Source of the DNA: JBDIAR01 sp039812545
GTDB taxonomy: Bacteria > Actinomycetota > Actinomycetes > Actinomycetales > Dermatophilaceae
Assembly: GCA_039812545.1 (NCBI GenBank)
Contig: JBDIAR010000069.1
Coordinates: 1-16,720, forward strand
Direction of reading: 5' to 3'
Length of the DNA: 16,720 nt
Below, in pieces: positions 1-6,357 of this stretch. Position numbers and translations under genes: made by a program. The notes beneath the pieces were generated by a model. It was not told the DNA's origin, ran no database searches, and saw nothing but the letters and a program-made list of their open reading frames with translations. Numbering within the stretch: the first letter of the stretch is position 1; each line of letters begins with the position of its first letter.

Positions 1-228
1 ACCTTCGCCGCTGAGACAAAGGCAATTCGCCTCGGAGGGCGTCATCTGCTCCACCCTGACGACGATGTAGGGACGCTTCGCCGCGTTGCCGGAAGACACC
101 TCTTCATGAGGCCAGCCGAGTCCGAGGCAAGTGCGCCTCGATGGATGGGGAGTGCTCCCCATCGCCCGGATGGACCGACTTGGCGTTGAATCTCTCGTAT
201 GCCGACATTGACGAGAGTTTGATCAGCC
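1..228. other. Upstream region of the WXG100-like gene, rich in small inverted repeats
   Basis: I see no convincing coding sequence here; an in-frame TGA at 220-222 closes the frame of the downstream gene. The stretch holds four short inverted repeats: AGGC/GCCT (20-32), CGAGGC/GCCTCG (123-140), GATGGGGAG/CTCCCCATC around TG (144-163) and CTCTCGT/ACGAGAG (192-198 with 211-217). The first two are copies of one element, AGGCAA-N2/3-CGCCTCG. The third is a near-perfect 20-bp palindrome that could be an operator. The last puts the only purine-rich, SD-like stretch (211-217) into a stem just before the start codon at 229. Whether the left edge holds the end of another gene cannot be told. Confidence 0.5.
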
Positions 229-1167
229 ATGGCCGTGTATGCCAGGGGTGGCGATCCCCAAGCCATGCGGGGTGCTGCGCGACGGTTGGCCGGGCATGGC
301 TCGGCATTGGCGTCCGTCGGGCAGGAATGCGAGGCCGCCTGCGGACGGCTGAACCTCCAGTGGGCCGGAGCCGACCACGCGACGACCGACTCGCTGCTGC
401 GCAGGATCAGGGTGACGATCGGCGACCTCGGGGCCGCCGTCCAACGACTGTCCGACACCCTCGACCGCAATGCCGCACAGCAGGAGGCGGCCAGCGACAG
501 CGGCGGCGGCAGGGGAGACGGCAACGGCGGCGGCATCCCCGGTCCGCGCGGCGCCCCGGCGATCCGGAAGGCCCCAAACGACGACGGGACCCTCGATCCG
601 TGGGTGGCCGCCCGGTGGCAGTCGATGACGACACCGGAACGGGTGGCGACCCTGCAGCAGATGGCGAACGGCATCGCGGCGACGACCGGCATACCACCTC
701 GGCGAGTGGTCGTCGCGCCCCTCGCGAGTCCGGCCGGGTATCGCACCCTCGGCGAGGCCGGGATCGGCAGGGACTTCCTCACCCTCTCGCCGGACGCCGT
801 CGCCGACCCTGTGCTGGCGATCAACGCCCTCGGCCACGAGATGCAGCACGCCGTCCAGTTTCAGCTGGTCACGGAGGAGATGCGCCCCGACCCGATCGTC
901 TCGACGCTGCGGTCCTGGGGCGTCCTCCCAGACCATCCGACACAGGTCGGCGTGACCGCCGCCACGGTCAAGAGGTGGGAGGCGAACCTCTTCGACTACC
1001 AGGACGTGGAGACCCACGGCTACGCGGCATACCGGAATCAGCCGATCGAAGCGGACGCCTTCCGCGCGGGGAAGGCCTTCGTCAACCAGATGGACCCGGT
1101 GACGTTCAGCCTGTTCCGGTTGTCCGCCCTGGGCGCCCCGCCGACTCCGGTGGCCCCGGCGCACTGA
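229..1167 (+). CDS. WXG100-like protein with C-terminal HExxH metallopeptidase-like domain
   Basis: The 312-aa product has two parts. Residues 1-88 look like an alpha-helical WXG100/ESX-type domain: a helix, a W-A-G turn at 45-47, then a second helix ending in an actinobacterial-style NAAQQEAAS. A Gly/Pro-rich linker follows (about 90-118). Residues 120-290 contain a zinc-peptidase-like HEMQH at 203-207 in the context NALGHEMQHAVQ, and a downstream NQPIEADAF whose Glu274 could be the third zinc ligand. There is no signal peptide, which fits type VII secretion rather than Sec. ATG 229 is the first possible start after an in-frame TGA (220-222); the SD is poor. The architecture is that of small secreted effectors or polymorphic-toxin-like proteins, but no ESX genes, immunity gene or partner are visible. 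Domain calls are from pattern only; the substrate is unknown. Moderately sure of the domains, unsure of the role. Confidence 0.75.
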   Translation: MAVYARGGDPQAMRGAARRLAGHGSALASVGQECEAACGRLNLQWAGADHATTDSLLRRIRVTIGDLGAAVQRLSDTLDRNAAQQEAASDSGGGRGDGNGGGIPGPRGAPAIRKAPNDDGTLDPWVAARWQSMTTPERVATLQQMANGIAATTGIPPRRVVVAPLASPAGYRTLGEAGIGRDFLTLSPDAVADPVLAINALGHEMQHAVQFQLVTEEMRPDPIVSTLRSWGVLPDHPTQVGVTAATVKRWEANLFDYQDVETHGYAAYRNQPIEADAFRAGKAFVNQMDPVTFSLFRLSALGAPPTPVAPAH

Positions 1168-1186
1168 ACCCGAGGCATCGACCCCC

Positions 1187-1215
1187 GAAGCGGAGACAGG
1201 CGGAAGCGGAGACAG
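1187..1215. repeat. Tandem direct repeat, 13-bp unit
   Basis: GAAGCGGAGACAG occurs at 1187-1199 and again at 1203-1215, separated by GCG, giving a 16-bp period. It lies between two convergent genes and abuts the hairpin at 1216. Probably a local duplication. Confidence 0.8.
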
Positions 1216-1262
1216 CCGAAGGCCCGCCGGCCGATCGGGGGGATCGGTGGGCGGGCCTTCGG
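1216..1262. terminator. Bidirectional hairpin between convergent genes, no U-tract
   Basis: CCGAAGGCCCGCC pairs with GGGCGGGCCTTCGG, and after a two-base mismatch CCGATC pairs with GATCGG around a G-rich loop, giving about 19 paired bases. It sits midway between the stop of the WXG100-like gene (1167) and the stop of the secreted protease (1337). Neither strand has a T-run after the stem, so a U-less, actinobacterial-style bidirectional terminator is the likeliest role. Confidence 0.6.
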
Positions 1263-1336
1263 TGGGGGGTGGGTTCGTGTTGTCCCGTGTGATTCGACGA
1301 ACCGAGGTGGGGGGGAGCCATTCGGGCAGACCCGGC

Positions 1337-2605
1337 TCAGTAGACCCGAACGGTGTACGTGCCGCGGGCGCCGTAGTTGCCGCTGACCGCGTTGGTGGCC
1401 CCGGCGGCGATGGCGATCGTGTACTTGCCGGCCGGCAGGGTGAGGGCGACCTTGGCGTCGGTGCCGGTGGCGGTGGTGGCGCTGGTCATCGTGGTGGCGG
1501 GGTTGACCGCCCGGACGACCGCGCCGGCGCTGTTGCGGATGACCATCGTCAGGTCCAGGTTGCTGGCCGCGCCACCCGGGTAGGCCCAGAACGTGACGGT
1601 GCCGCCGGCGTGGGTGTAGCTCATGACGTCGACATCGGTGGAGGAGTTCATCAGGCCGCTGCGCGCGCCGCCCTTGACGATGGCCGGAGCGGTGGTGGTG
1701 ATGGCGTTGGTGTAGTCGTCGGCGACCGGGGCGGCACCGTGCGAGGCCATGATCGCGTAGTCGTCCTGGATCCGGGTGGAACCCGCGAACCGGCCGTTGG
1801 AGAACTGGGTGACCGGCTTGTCGTACGAGTTGCCCATGATCGGGGCCCAGGCGCCGGAGCCCGCGTAGTAGGTGCTCGTGGTGGAGGTGTTGTGCTGCAG
1901 ACCCAGGGTGTGGCCGGCCTCGTGCGAAGCAGCCTCGGCCATCCGCGGGGCGGAGTTCAGGTTGTTGCGGGTGAAGACCAGGGCGGTGTTGTATGCCGTG
2001 TTCGGGGTGAAGTCGAAGCCGCCGACGAAGGACTTGCCGCCGCAGCCGCAGGTGGTGGAGCCGAAGGCGGTGGTGGGGGAGATCAGAACGCGGGTGCCGT
2101 AGGTGGTGTCGGCGGCGGAGGTGCGCTCGAGGACACCGGCGGCGGGGGCGGCGGTGGTCACGTTGACGTTCAGGCCGCGGTAGTCCTGGGCGACCCGCCA
2201 CCAGATCGTGTAGATGGCGGCGCGCTCGGTGGTGGAGAAGGTGCGCGGGTCGGCGTCGATGCTCCAGGCGGGGGCCGCGACGCTCGGGGTGGCGGCGGCG
2301 TTCCACGCGGTGCCCGACACGGTCTGGCCGTCCAGGTCGAGGTAGATCGTGCGGGCCGAACCCGGCTTCGAGGACAGGGCGAAGACGTTGGTGCCGGTGG
2401 GGGGCGTCATCAGGCCGACGGTGGAGAAGGCGGTGCCCGTGGTGGCGGCCAGCGCCTGCGCCGGGGCCAGGTCGTACTGAACCTCCAGGCCGGTGGCGAC
2501 CTCGGCGACCGGAGCGGTCGTGGCGGCCGGCGCGGTCAGGCCGAGGACGGCGACGGTGGCGGTCAGCGCGGCGGCGACGCGGGTGGCGAGCTTACGAGCG
2601 TTCAT
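1337..2605 (-). CDS. Secreted metzincin-type zinc metalloprotease with C-terminal PPC-like domain
   Basis: The 422-aa product starts with a clear Sec signal peptide: basic MNARKLATR, a hydrophobic core at 10-25, and an Ala-rich cleavage region near 26-32. The catalytic region carries HEAGHTLGLQH (228-238), the HExxHxxGxxH zinc signature of metzincins, with His228, His232 and His238 as ligands and Glu229 as base. IMG around 256-258 is a plausible Met-turn. A close cysteine pair (186 and 188, CGCG) precedes the active site. Residues about 325-422 resemble a pre-peptidase C-terminal (PPC) beta domain, often removed or used for substrate binding in secreted proteases. ATG 2605 has a weak GAAGG nine bases upstream and matches the signal-peptide start. 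It acts outside the cell, perhaps on host or nutrient proteins; the substrate is unknown. It has its own upstream region and converges on the WXG100-like peptidase gene. Confidence 0.85.
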   Translation of the reverse strand: MNARKLATRVAAALTATVAVLGLTAPAATTAPVAEVATGLEVQYDLAPAQALAATTGTAFSTVGLMTPPTGTNVFALSSKPGSARTIYLDLDGQTVSGTAWNAAATPSVAAPAWSIDADPRTFSTTERAAIYTIWWRVAQDYRGLNVNVTTAAPAAGVLERTSAADTTYGTRVLISPTTAFGSTTCGCGGKSFVGGFDFTPNTAYNTALVFTRNNLNSAPRMAEAASHEAGHTLGLQHNTSTTSTYYAGSGAWAPIMGNSYDKPVTQFSNGRFAGSTRIQDDYAIMASHGAAPVADDYTNAITTTAPAIVKGGARSGLMNSSTDVDVMSYTHAGGTVTFWAYPGGAASNLDLTMVIRNSAGAVVRAVNPATTMTSATTATGTDAKVALTLPAGKYTIAIAAGATNAVSGNYGARGTYTVRVY

Positions 2606-3068
2606 GATGGTGGCCTTCGGTGTCTCACGGGATCGACTGGACCCGATGTCCCCTCGGTCTCGTCTCGGCCGGTGGGCCGGGCATCTGTCCTGCGGGGTTT
2701 TCTCGGTGACACCAATGTCGCGGGCCGACTCGGCACAAACGGTCAGGGAACTGTGCAGTCAACCCTCAGTGTTCATGGCCCCGAACGCCGTCGCTCCGAC
2801 CGAAATGTCCGATTTGGAGTAGTTCTCTTTGGAACGTTTCATAATGTCCGCCGACGTCAGGCCGGTCGACCCCCCCGACCGGACCCTCGAATGTGAACGA
2901 ATCATGAAGCCCGACCACGGCGCGAGGCCCGACGAAACCGGCATACCTGCAGGTCAGAGCCTCAACGGGGCCGTTTCATGAAGGTGGACGCAGGGTCTCG
3001 AAGGCCCGCGCCGGTGGAATCTCAATCTTCCTTAACAAAGTTGAGAAGCGCCGCCCGAAGCCAGTCGC
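2606..3068. other. 463-bp intergenic region upstream of the secreted protease
   Basis: No convincing gene. The leftward protease promoter should be here: TTGACT (minus strand, 2757-2762) is the best -35 hexamer, but the matching -10 (TTTGTG at 2734-2739) is poor. An 11-bp palindrome, GCCGA-C-TCGGC (2724-2734), and a GACA-N4-TGTC half-site pair (2708-2719) lie next to it and could be operator sites. The part from about 2760 to 2870 is AT-richer than the surroundings. A copy of the recurrent GGCATAC 7-mer is at 2940-2946. A weak imperfect hairpin (TCTCAA/TTGAGA, about 3022-3048) lies just beyond the ybaK stop and may end that transcript. Confidence 0.5.
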
Positions 3069-3590
3069 TCACGGGCGGGTATGCCGGGCGATCCGGGCCG
3101 AGACGCCCCCCGTGACCGCGCGTAACGCCGCCGGCGCGAGCTCGATGTCGAATCCGCGCCGCCCCCCGGAGACGAAGACGGTCTCGTACCCGTCGGCGGA
3201 GGTGTCGAGCACGGTCGGCAGCGCACGCTTCTGGCCCACCGGCGAAATCCCGCCCACCACATAGCCCGTCACGCGTTCGGCGAGGGCGGGGTCGGCCAGC
3301 GCCGCCTTCTTGGCACCCACCGCCTCGGCGAGCGCGCGCAGGTCCACATGACACACGACCGGCACGATCGCGACCGCGAGTCCGCCTCGCGGGCCCCCGG
3401 TCAGCGACACGACGAGCGTCTTGAACACGCGCTCCGGCTCGACGCCCAGAGCTTGCGCCGCTTCCAGTCCGTATGCCGGTGCCGCCGGATCGTGTTCGTA
3501 ACCGTGACAGGCGTATTCGATCCCGGCGGCCGTGAGCGCGACCGTGGCGGGAGTGCCTCCGGGAGGGTTGCGACGACGAACAGCGGCCAC
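3069..3590 (-). CDS. ybaK: YbaK/EbsC-family aminoacyl-tRNA deacylase (Cys-tRNA(Pro) deacylase type)
   Basis: The 173-aa product matches the YbaK/EbsC fold along its whole length: TPATVALTAAGI followed by a Y/H-rich strand, the ERVFKTLVV strand that holds the conserved substrate-contacting lysine, then VDLRALAEAVGAKKA, and the GGISPVGQK loop typical of YbaK. These enzymes hydrolyse mischarged tRNA, chiefly Cys-tRNA(Pro), in the cytoplasm. Length is close to the family norm (about 155-170). GTG 3590 is the only possible start, because an in-frame TAG lies three codons upstream. There is no SD. TAGGGT ends six bases before the GTG and could be a -10 for a leaderless transcript. The start codon lies in the arm of a strong hairpin (3585-3620). 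kamA lies upstream on the same strand, with its stop 54 bp away, but no functional link to lysine use is evident. Confidence 0.88.
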   Translation of the reverse strand: MAAVRRRNPPGGTPATVALTAAGIEYACHGYEHDPAAPAYGLEAAQALGVEPERVFKTLVVSLTGGPRGGLAVAIVPVVCHVDLRALAEAVGAKKAALADPALAERVTGYVVGGISPVGQKRALPTVLDTSADGYETVFVSGGRRGFDIELAPAALRAVTGGVSARIARHTRP

Positions 3591-3620
3591 GCCCCAACCC
3601 TATGCGGGTGGGGCGTGGCC
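3585..3620 (-). terminator. Strong hairpin between kamA and ybaK, overlapping the ybaK start
   Basis: GGCCACGCCCC (3585-3595) pairs perfectly with GGGGCGTGGCC (3610-3620), and ACCC (3597-3600) with GGGT (3606-3609), leaving one bulged A and a five-base loop. It begins 24 bp after the kamA stop, a natural terminator position, but lacks a U-tract. The ybaK GTG (3588-3590) is inside the stem. Confidence 0.6.
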
Positions 3621-3644
3621 GTGGTGCGTCGGGCGTGCGAGCGG

Positions 3645-5087
3645 TCAGCCGATCGACGCCGCCGCGGCGGTCCGACTGGCGGCCGCCTGAGCATGCGCAT
3701 CGGCCTCGATCGCCGCGACGTCGCTCTGCGAGCGCCACCACTCCTGCCCGGATTCCGGCAGGGTGTAGATCGGGTCGTAGTACACGTACTCGCGGGACAG
3801 GGCGGCCTCGTCGCCGGCCTCGATGGAGGTCCGGTAGTTCTTGCGCCAGTACGAGATTCCCTTTTCCCGATCGTACGAGTCGACCTGGTGCACCCAGCGC
3901 TTGCCGACGAACGGCACGTCGCAGACGATCCGCGGCGTCGCGAAGCCGGGCAGGTAGCCCATGATCGCGTGCTGCAGCGCCTGCGCCTCGCCGAGGGAGA
4001 CCCGCCAGTGTTCGCTGTTCGGGATCATGTCGCACATATAGAAGTAGTACGGCGTGATCGAGGCCTCGTCCTGCAGCCGGAAGCACAGGTCGAGCAGCTG
4101 CTCCGGGGAGTCGTTGATCCCGCGCAACAGCACGCCCTGGTTGCGGACGTCGCGGACGCCGGCGGCGAGCAGGGCACGAGATGCCTTGGCCACCAACGGA
4201 GTCAGCGATTCGGCGTTGTTGACGTGGGTGTGCACGGCGAGCGCGACCCCGCGTTGACGGGCCTTCAGGGCGACCCGTGCCACACCGTCGAGCACCTCGG
4301 TGCTCAGCCAGTGCTGCGGCAGCCCCATCAGGGCCTTGGTGGCCAGCCGGATGTCGCGAATGGTGTCGATGGCCAGCAGCCGGTCGAGGAAGGCCTCCAG
4401 CTGGCGCCACGGCATATTGGCCACGTCACCGCCGGAGACCACGACGTCACGGACCGTCGGGGTGCGTTCCAGGTATGCCAACATCTGGTCGTACCGATCG
4501 GCCTGCTTGGTCGCGAACTTCAGCTTGGTCACCGTCGGCGTCGAGTTGCCGACGAGGTCCATCCGCGTGCAGTGTCCGCAGTACTGCGGACACGTCGGCA
4601 GAAGCTCGGCCAACACCTTGGTGGGATAACGGTGGGTCAGCCCCTCGGCCGCCCACATGTCGTGTTCGTGGAGGGAGTCGCGGCTGGCCATCGGGTGCGA
4701 GGCCCAGACGGTACGCCGGTCGCTGAACACCGGCAGCATGTACCGCCGCACCGGATCGGCGTAGAAGGCGGCCGTGAATTCCGCTCCACGAGTGGGCATC
4801 CCGTCGAGTGCCGGGACCATCGTGTTGAGCATCTGCGGCGGCAACAGGATCGACATCGTCGCCCGCTCCTGCTGGTCGCGCTCGAGGTCCGCATAGAAGT
4901 CGTCGGTCAGGAGATCTCCGACGACATCGACGAGTTGCTGAACATTCTTGACGCAGTGGCTTCGTTGCCACTGCACGTCTTCCCACTGCTTGGAGGTGAC
5001 GTCCCGCCATCCGGGGAAGCGGGTCCAGTCGGGCTCGGTCAGTGGGTGTCTGCCGTAGACGTAAGGCTGCGCTGCTGTGGCGTCCAT
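3645..5087 (-). CDS. kamA: L-lysine 2,3-aminomutase (radical SAM, PLP), first step of lysine fermentation
   Basis: The 480-aa cytoplasmic enzyme converts L-lysine to L-beta-lysine with SAM, a [4Fe-4S] cluster and PLP. The radical-SAM motif CPQYCGHC gives Cys166, Cys170 and Cys173; Arg175 matches the carboxylate-binding Arg of clostridial KamA. SGGD (218-221) is the SAM-ribose motif. Asp353 (YMCD) and Asp390 (VCD) match the two aspartates that bind the lysine side-chain amine, and Lys396 is the likely PLP lysine. It is longer than clostridial KamA (about 416 aa), with extra sequence at both ends, and the Asp390-Lys396 loop is one residue shorter. ATG 5087 is chosen because homology starts just inside it, longer frames would run into kdd, and TATACT (5095-5100) predicts transcription starting about one base ahead. 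A related 2,3-aminomutase is possible, but the neighbours favour lysine. Confidence 0.92.
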   Translation of the reverse strand: MDATAAQPYVYGRHPLTEPDWTRFPGWRDVTSKQWEDVQWQRSHCVKNVQQLVDVVGDLLTDDFYADLERDQQERATMSILLPPQMLNTMVPALDGMPTRGAEFTAAFYADPVRRYMLPVFSDRRTVWASHPMASRDSLHEHDMWAAEGLTHRYPTKVLAELLPTCPQYCGHCTRMDLVGNSTPTVTKLKFATKQADRYDQMLAYLERTPTVRDVVVSGGDVANMPWRQLEAFLDRLLAIDTIRDIRLATKALMGLPQHWLSTEVLDGVARVALKARQRGVALAVHTHVNNAESLTPLVAKASRALLAAGVRDVRNQGVLLRGINDSPEQLLDLCFRLQDEASITPYYFYMCDMIPNSEHWRVSLGEAQALQHAIMGYLPGFATPRIVCDVPFVGKRWVHQVDSYDREKGISYWRKNYRTSIEAGDEAALSREYVYYDPIYTLPESGQEWWRSQSDVAAIEADAHAQAAASRTAAAASIG

Positions 5088-5246
5088 GACATCAAGTATA
5101 GTGAACAACCTGTTGCCAAAGGCAAGAGTTTCCGCAAGACTTCTTTCCATCGGCCCAGATTTCAGGAAGATCTGCGCCGCGACCGGTGTTCGAAGCGGCA
5201 ACGTCGCCCAACTGGACACCCCGATGAAAGTGGAGGCGTCAAGCAC
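5088..5246. promoter_or_regulatory. Divergent kamA / kdd promoter region with overlapping palindromes
   Basis: This 159-bp gap drives both arms of the lysine locus. For kamA (minus strand), TATACT at 5095-5100 is a good -10; TTGCCT at 5120-5125 is a possible -35 at 19 bp. TSS would be near 5088, so kamA is probably leaderless. For kdd (plus strand), TTGCCA (5113-5118) with a weak AAGACT (5136-5141) at 17 bp is the best guess; GGAGG at 5232-5236 is a good SD ten bases before ATG 5247. Two palindromes overlap: CAAC-CT-GTTG (5106-5115) and TTGCC-AAA-GGCAA (5113-5125). They cover the spacer or -35 of both promoters, where a regulator would control both directions. No regulator gene is nearby. Confidence 0.6.
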
Positions 5247-6314
5247 ATGGCGGTCAACCAGAACACTGGCAGCCAGTTGGTGGGCAACAAGTACGGAACC
5301 CATCGAGTCATCGAGCCCAAGGGCGTACTGCCACAACCGGCATACAAGCTCGACAACAACATGGACACCCTGTGGGACAACGAGATCCTCATCGACGTCC
5401 AGTCCCTCAACGTGGACTCCGCCAGCTTCACCCAGATCGAAGAGGCCTGCGACCACGACGCCGAGCGGATCGGCCAGATGATCCTGGGCATCGTCGCCGA
5501 GCGCGGCAAGCAGCAGAACCCGGTGACGGGTTCGGGGGGCATGCTCATCGGGACCGTCGAGCGAATCGGTCCGGCCCTGGAGGGCAGGACCGACCTGAAG
5601 GTCGGCGACAAGATCGCCTCATTGGTCTCGCTCTCGCTGACCCCCCTGCGGATCGACGAGATCGTCCAGATCCACATGGACATCGACCGGGTGGACATCA
5701 AGGGCAAGGCGATCCTGTTCGAGTCCGGCATCTACGCCAAGCTGCCCACCGATATGACGGAGAACCTCGCGCTCGCCGCCCTCGACGTCGCCGGTGCACC
5801 GGCGCAGGCCCAAAAGCTCGTCCAGGACGGGGACAGCGTCCTCATCCTCGGCGCCCACGGCAAGTCCGGCATGTTGTGCGCCTGGGAGGCCATGAAGCAC
5901 TGCAAGGACTCCGGCCGGGTCATCGGCGTCGTCCGTAAGCCCGAATACCGCGAGCAGCTCATCTCGATGGGCCTGGTCCACGACTGCATCCTCGCCTCGG
6001 CGACCGAACCGGTCGACGTGCTGGAGAAGGCGCTGGCGGCCAACGACGGCAAGGAGTACGACCTGTCGATCAACTGCGTCAACATCGAGAACACCGAGAT
6101 GGCCTCGATCCTGCCCGTCCGCGACGGCGGCAAGGCCTACTTCTTCTCGATGGCGACCAGCTTCACCAAGGCTGCACTCGGTGCCGAGGGTGTCGGCAAG
6201 GATGTCGAGATGATCATCGGCAACGGCTACACCAAGGACCACGCCGACATCACGCTGGCGATCATGCGCGATTCGCAGGTCTTGCGCGAACAGTTCGAGA
6301 AGGTTTACGTCTGA
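5247..6314 (+). CDS. kdd: L-erythro-3,5-diaminohexanoate dehydrogenase
   Basis: The 355-aa product oxidatively deaminates (3S,5S)-3,5-diaminohexanoate to (S)-5-amino-3-oxohexanoate with NAD(P)+, the third step of lysine fermentation. It begins like known Kdd proteins (KYGTHRVIEPKGVLPQPA at about 15-32) and has an N-terminal beta-rich part with SLSLTPLRIDEI (128-139). A Rossmann segment follows, VLILGAHGKSGMLCAWEAM at 198-216, whose glycine-rich loop is G202-A-H-G-K-S-G208. The length matches the family (about 340-350). ATG 5247 has GGAGG at 5232-5236. It is the first gene of the rightward operon kdd-kamD-kamE-kal and is divergent from kamA. The call rests on family recognition plus four pathway neighbours, so I am confident. 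Confidence 0.93.
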   Translation: MAVNQNTGSQLVGNKYGTHRVIEPKGVLPQPAYKLDNNMDTLWDNEILIDVQSLNVDSASFTQIEEACDHDAERIGQMILGIVAERGKQQNPVTGSGGMLIGTVERIGPALEGRTDLKVGDKIASLVSLSLTPLRIDEIVQIHMDIDRVDIKGKAILFESGIYAKLPTDMTENLALAALDVAGAPAQAQKLVQDGDSVLILGAHGKSGMLCAWEAMKHCKDSGRVIGVVRKPEYREQLISMGLVHDCILASATEPVDVLEKALAANDGKEYDLSINCVNIENTEMASILPVRDGGKAYFFSMATSFTKAALGAEGVGKDVEMIIGNGYTKDHADITLAIMRDSQVLREQFEKVYV

Positions 6315-6344
6315 GGCGGACCCGCAAGGACGCGGGCCCACGCC
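6315..6344 (+). other. Small hairpin in the kdd-kamD gap
   Basis: CCCGC (6321-6325) and GCGGG (6332-6336) form a stem with a six-base loop, and GGCG (6315-6318) with CGCC (6341-6344) extends it with internal loops. It starts right after the kdd stop and ends before the kamD SD (AAGGAGGAG, 6346-6354). It may be a processing or stability element that tunes kdd against kamDE. Confidence 0.4.
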
Positions 6345-6357
6345 GAAGGAGGAGAAG

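Noticed and set aside
2759..2944. 61-aa minus-strand ORF upstream of the protease
   Set aside because: No SD, no recognisable domain, and it sits in the likely promoter region.
4967..4973. GCCACTG, a core piece of the cobalamin riboswitch B12 box, upstream of B12-dependent genes
   Set aside because: It lies inside kamA, no other riboswitch segments (GCGCAACCGT-like or GGGAA) are present, and the kdd leader is too short for this aptamer.
3348..5246. Frame open upstream of kdd, antisense to kamA and ybaK
   Set aside because: Reads as Arg/Gly/Val-rich GC-drift sequence; kdd homology starts at 5247 with its own SD.
5088..5456. N-terminal extension of the kamA frame to 5456
   Set aside because: It would overlap kdd by 210 bp and has no KamA-like sequence; TATACT at 5095-5100 and homology both support ATG 5087.
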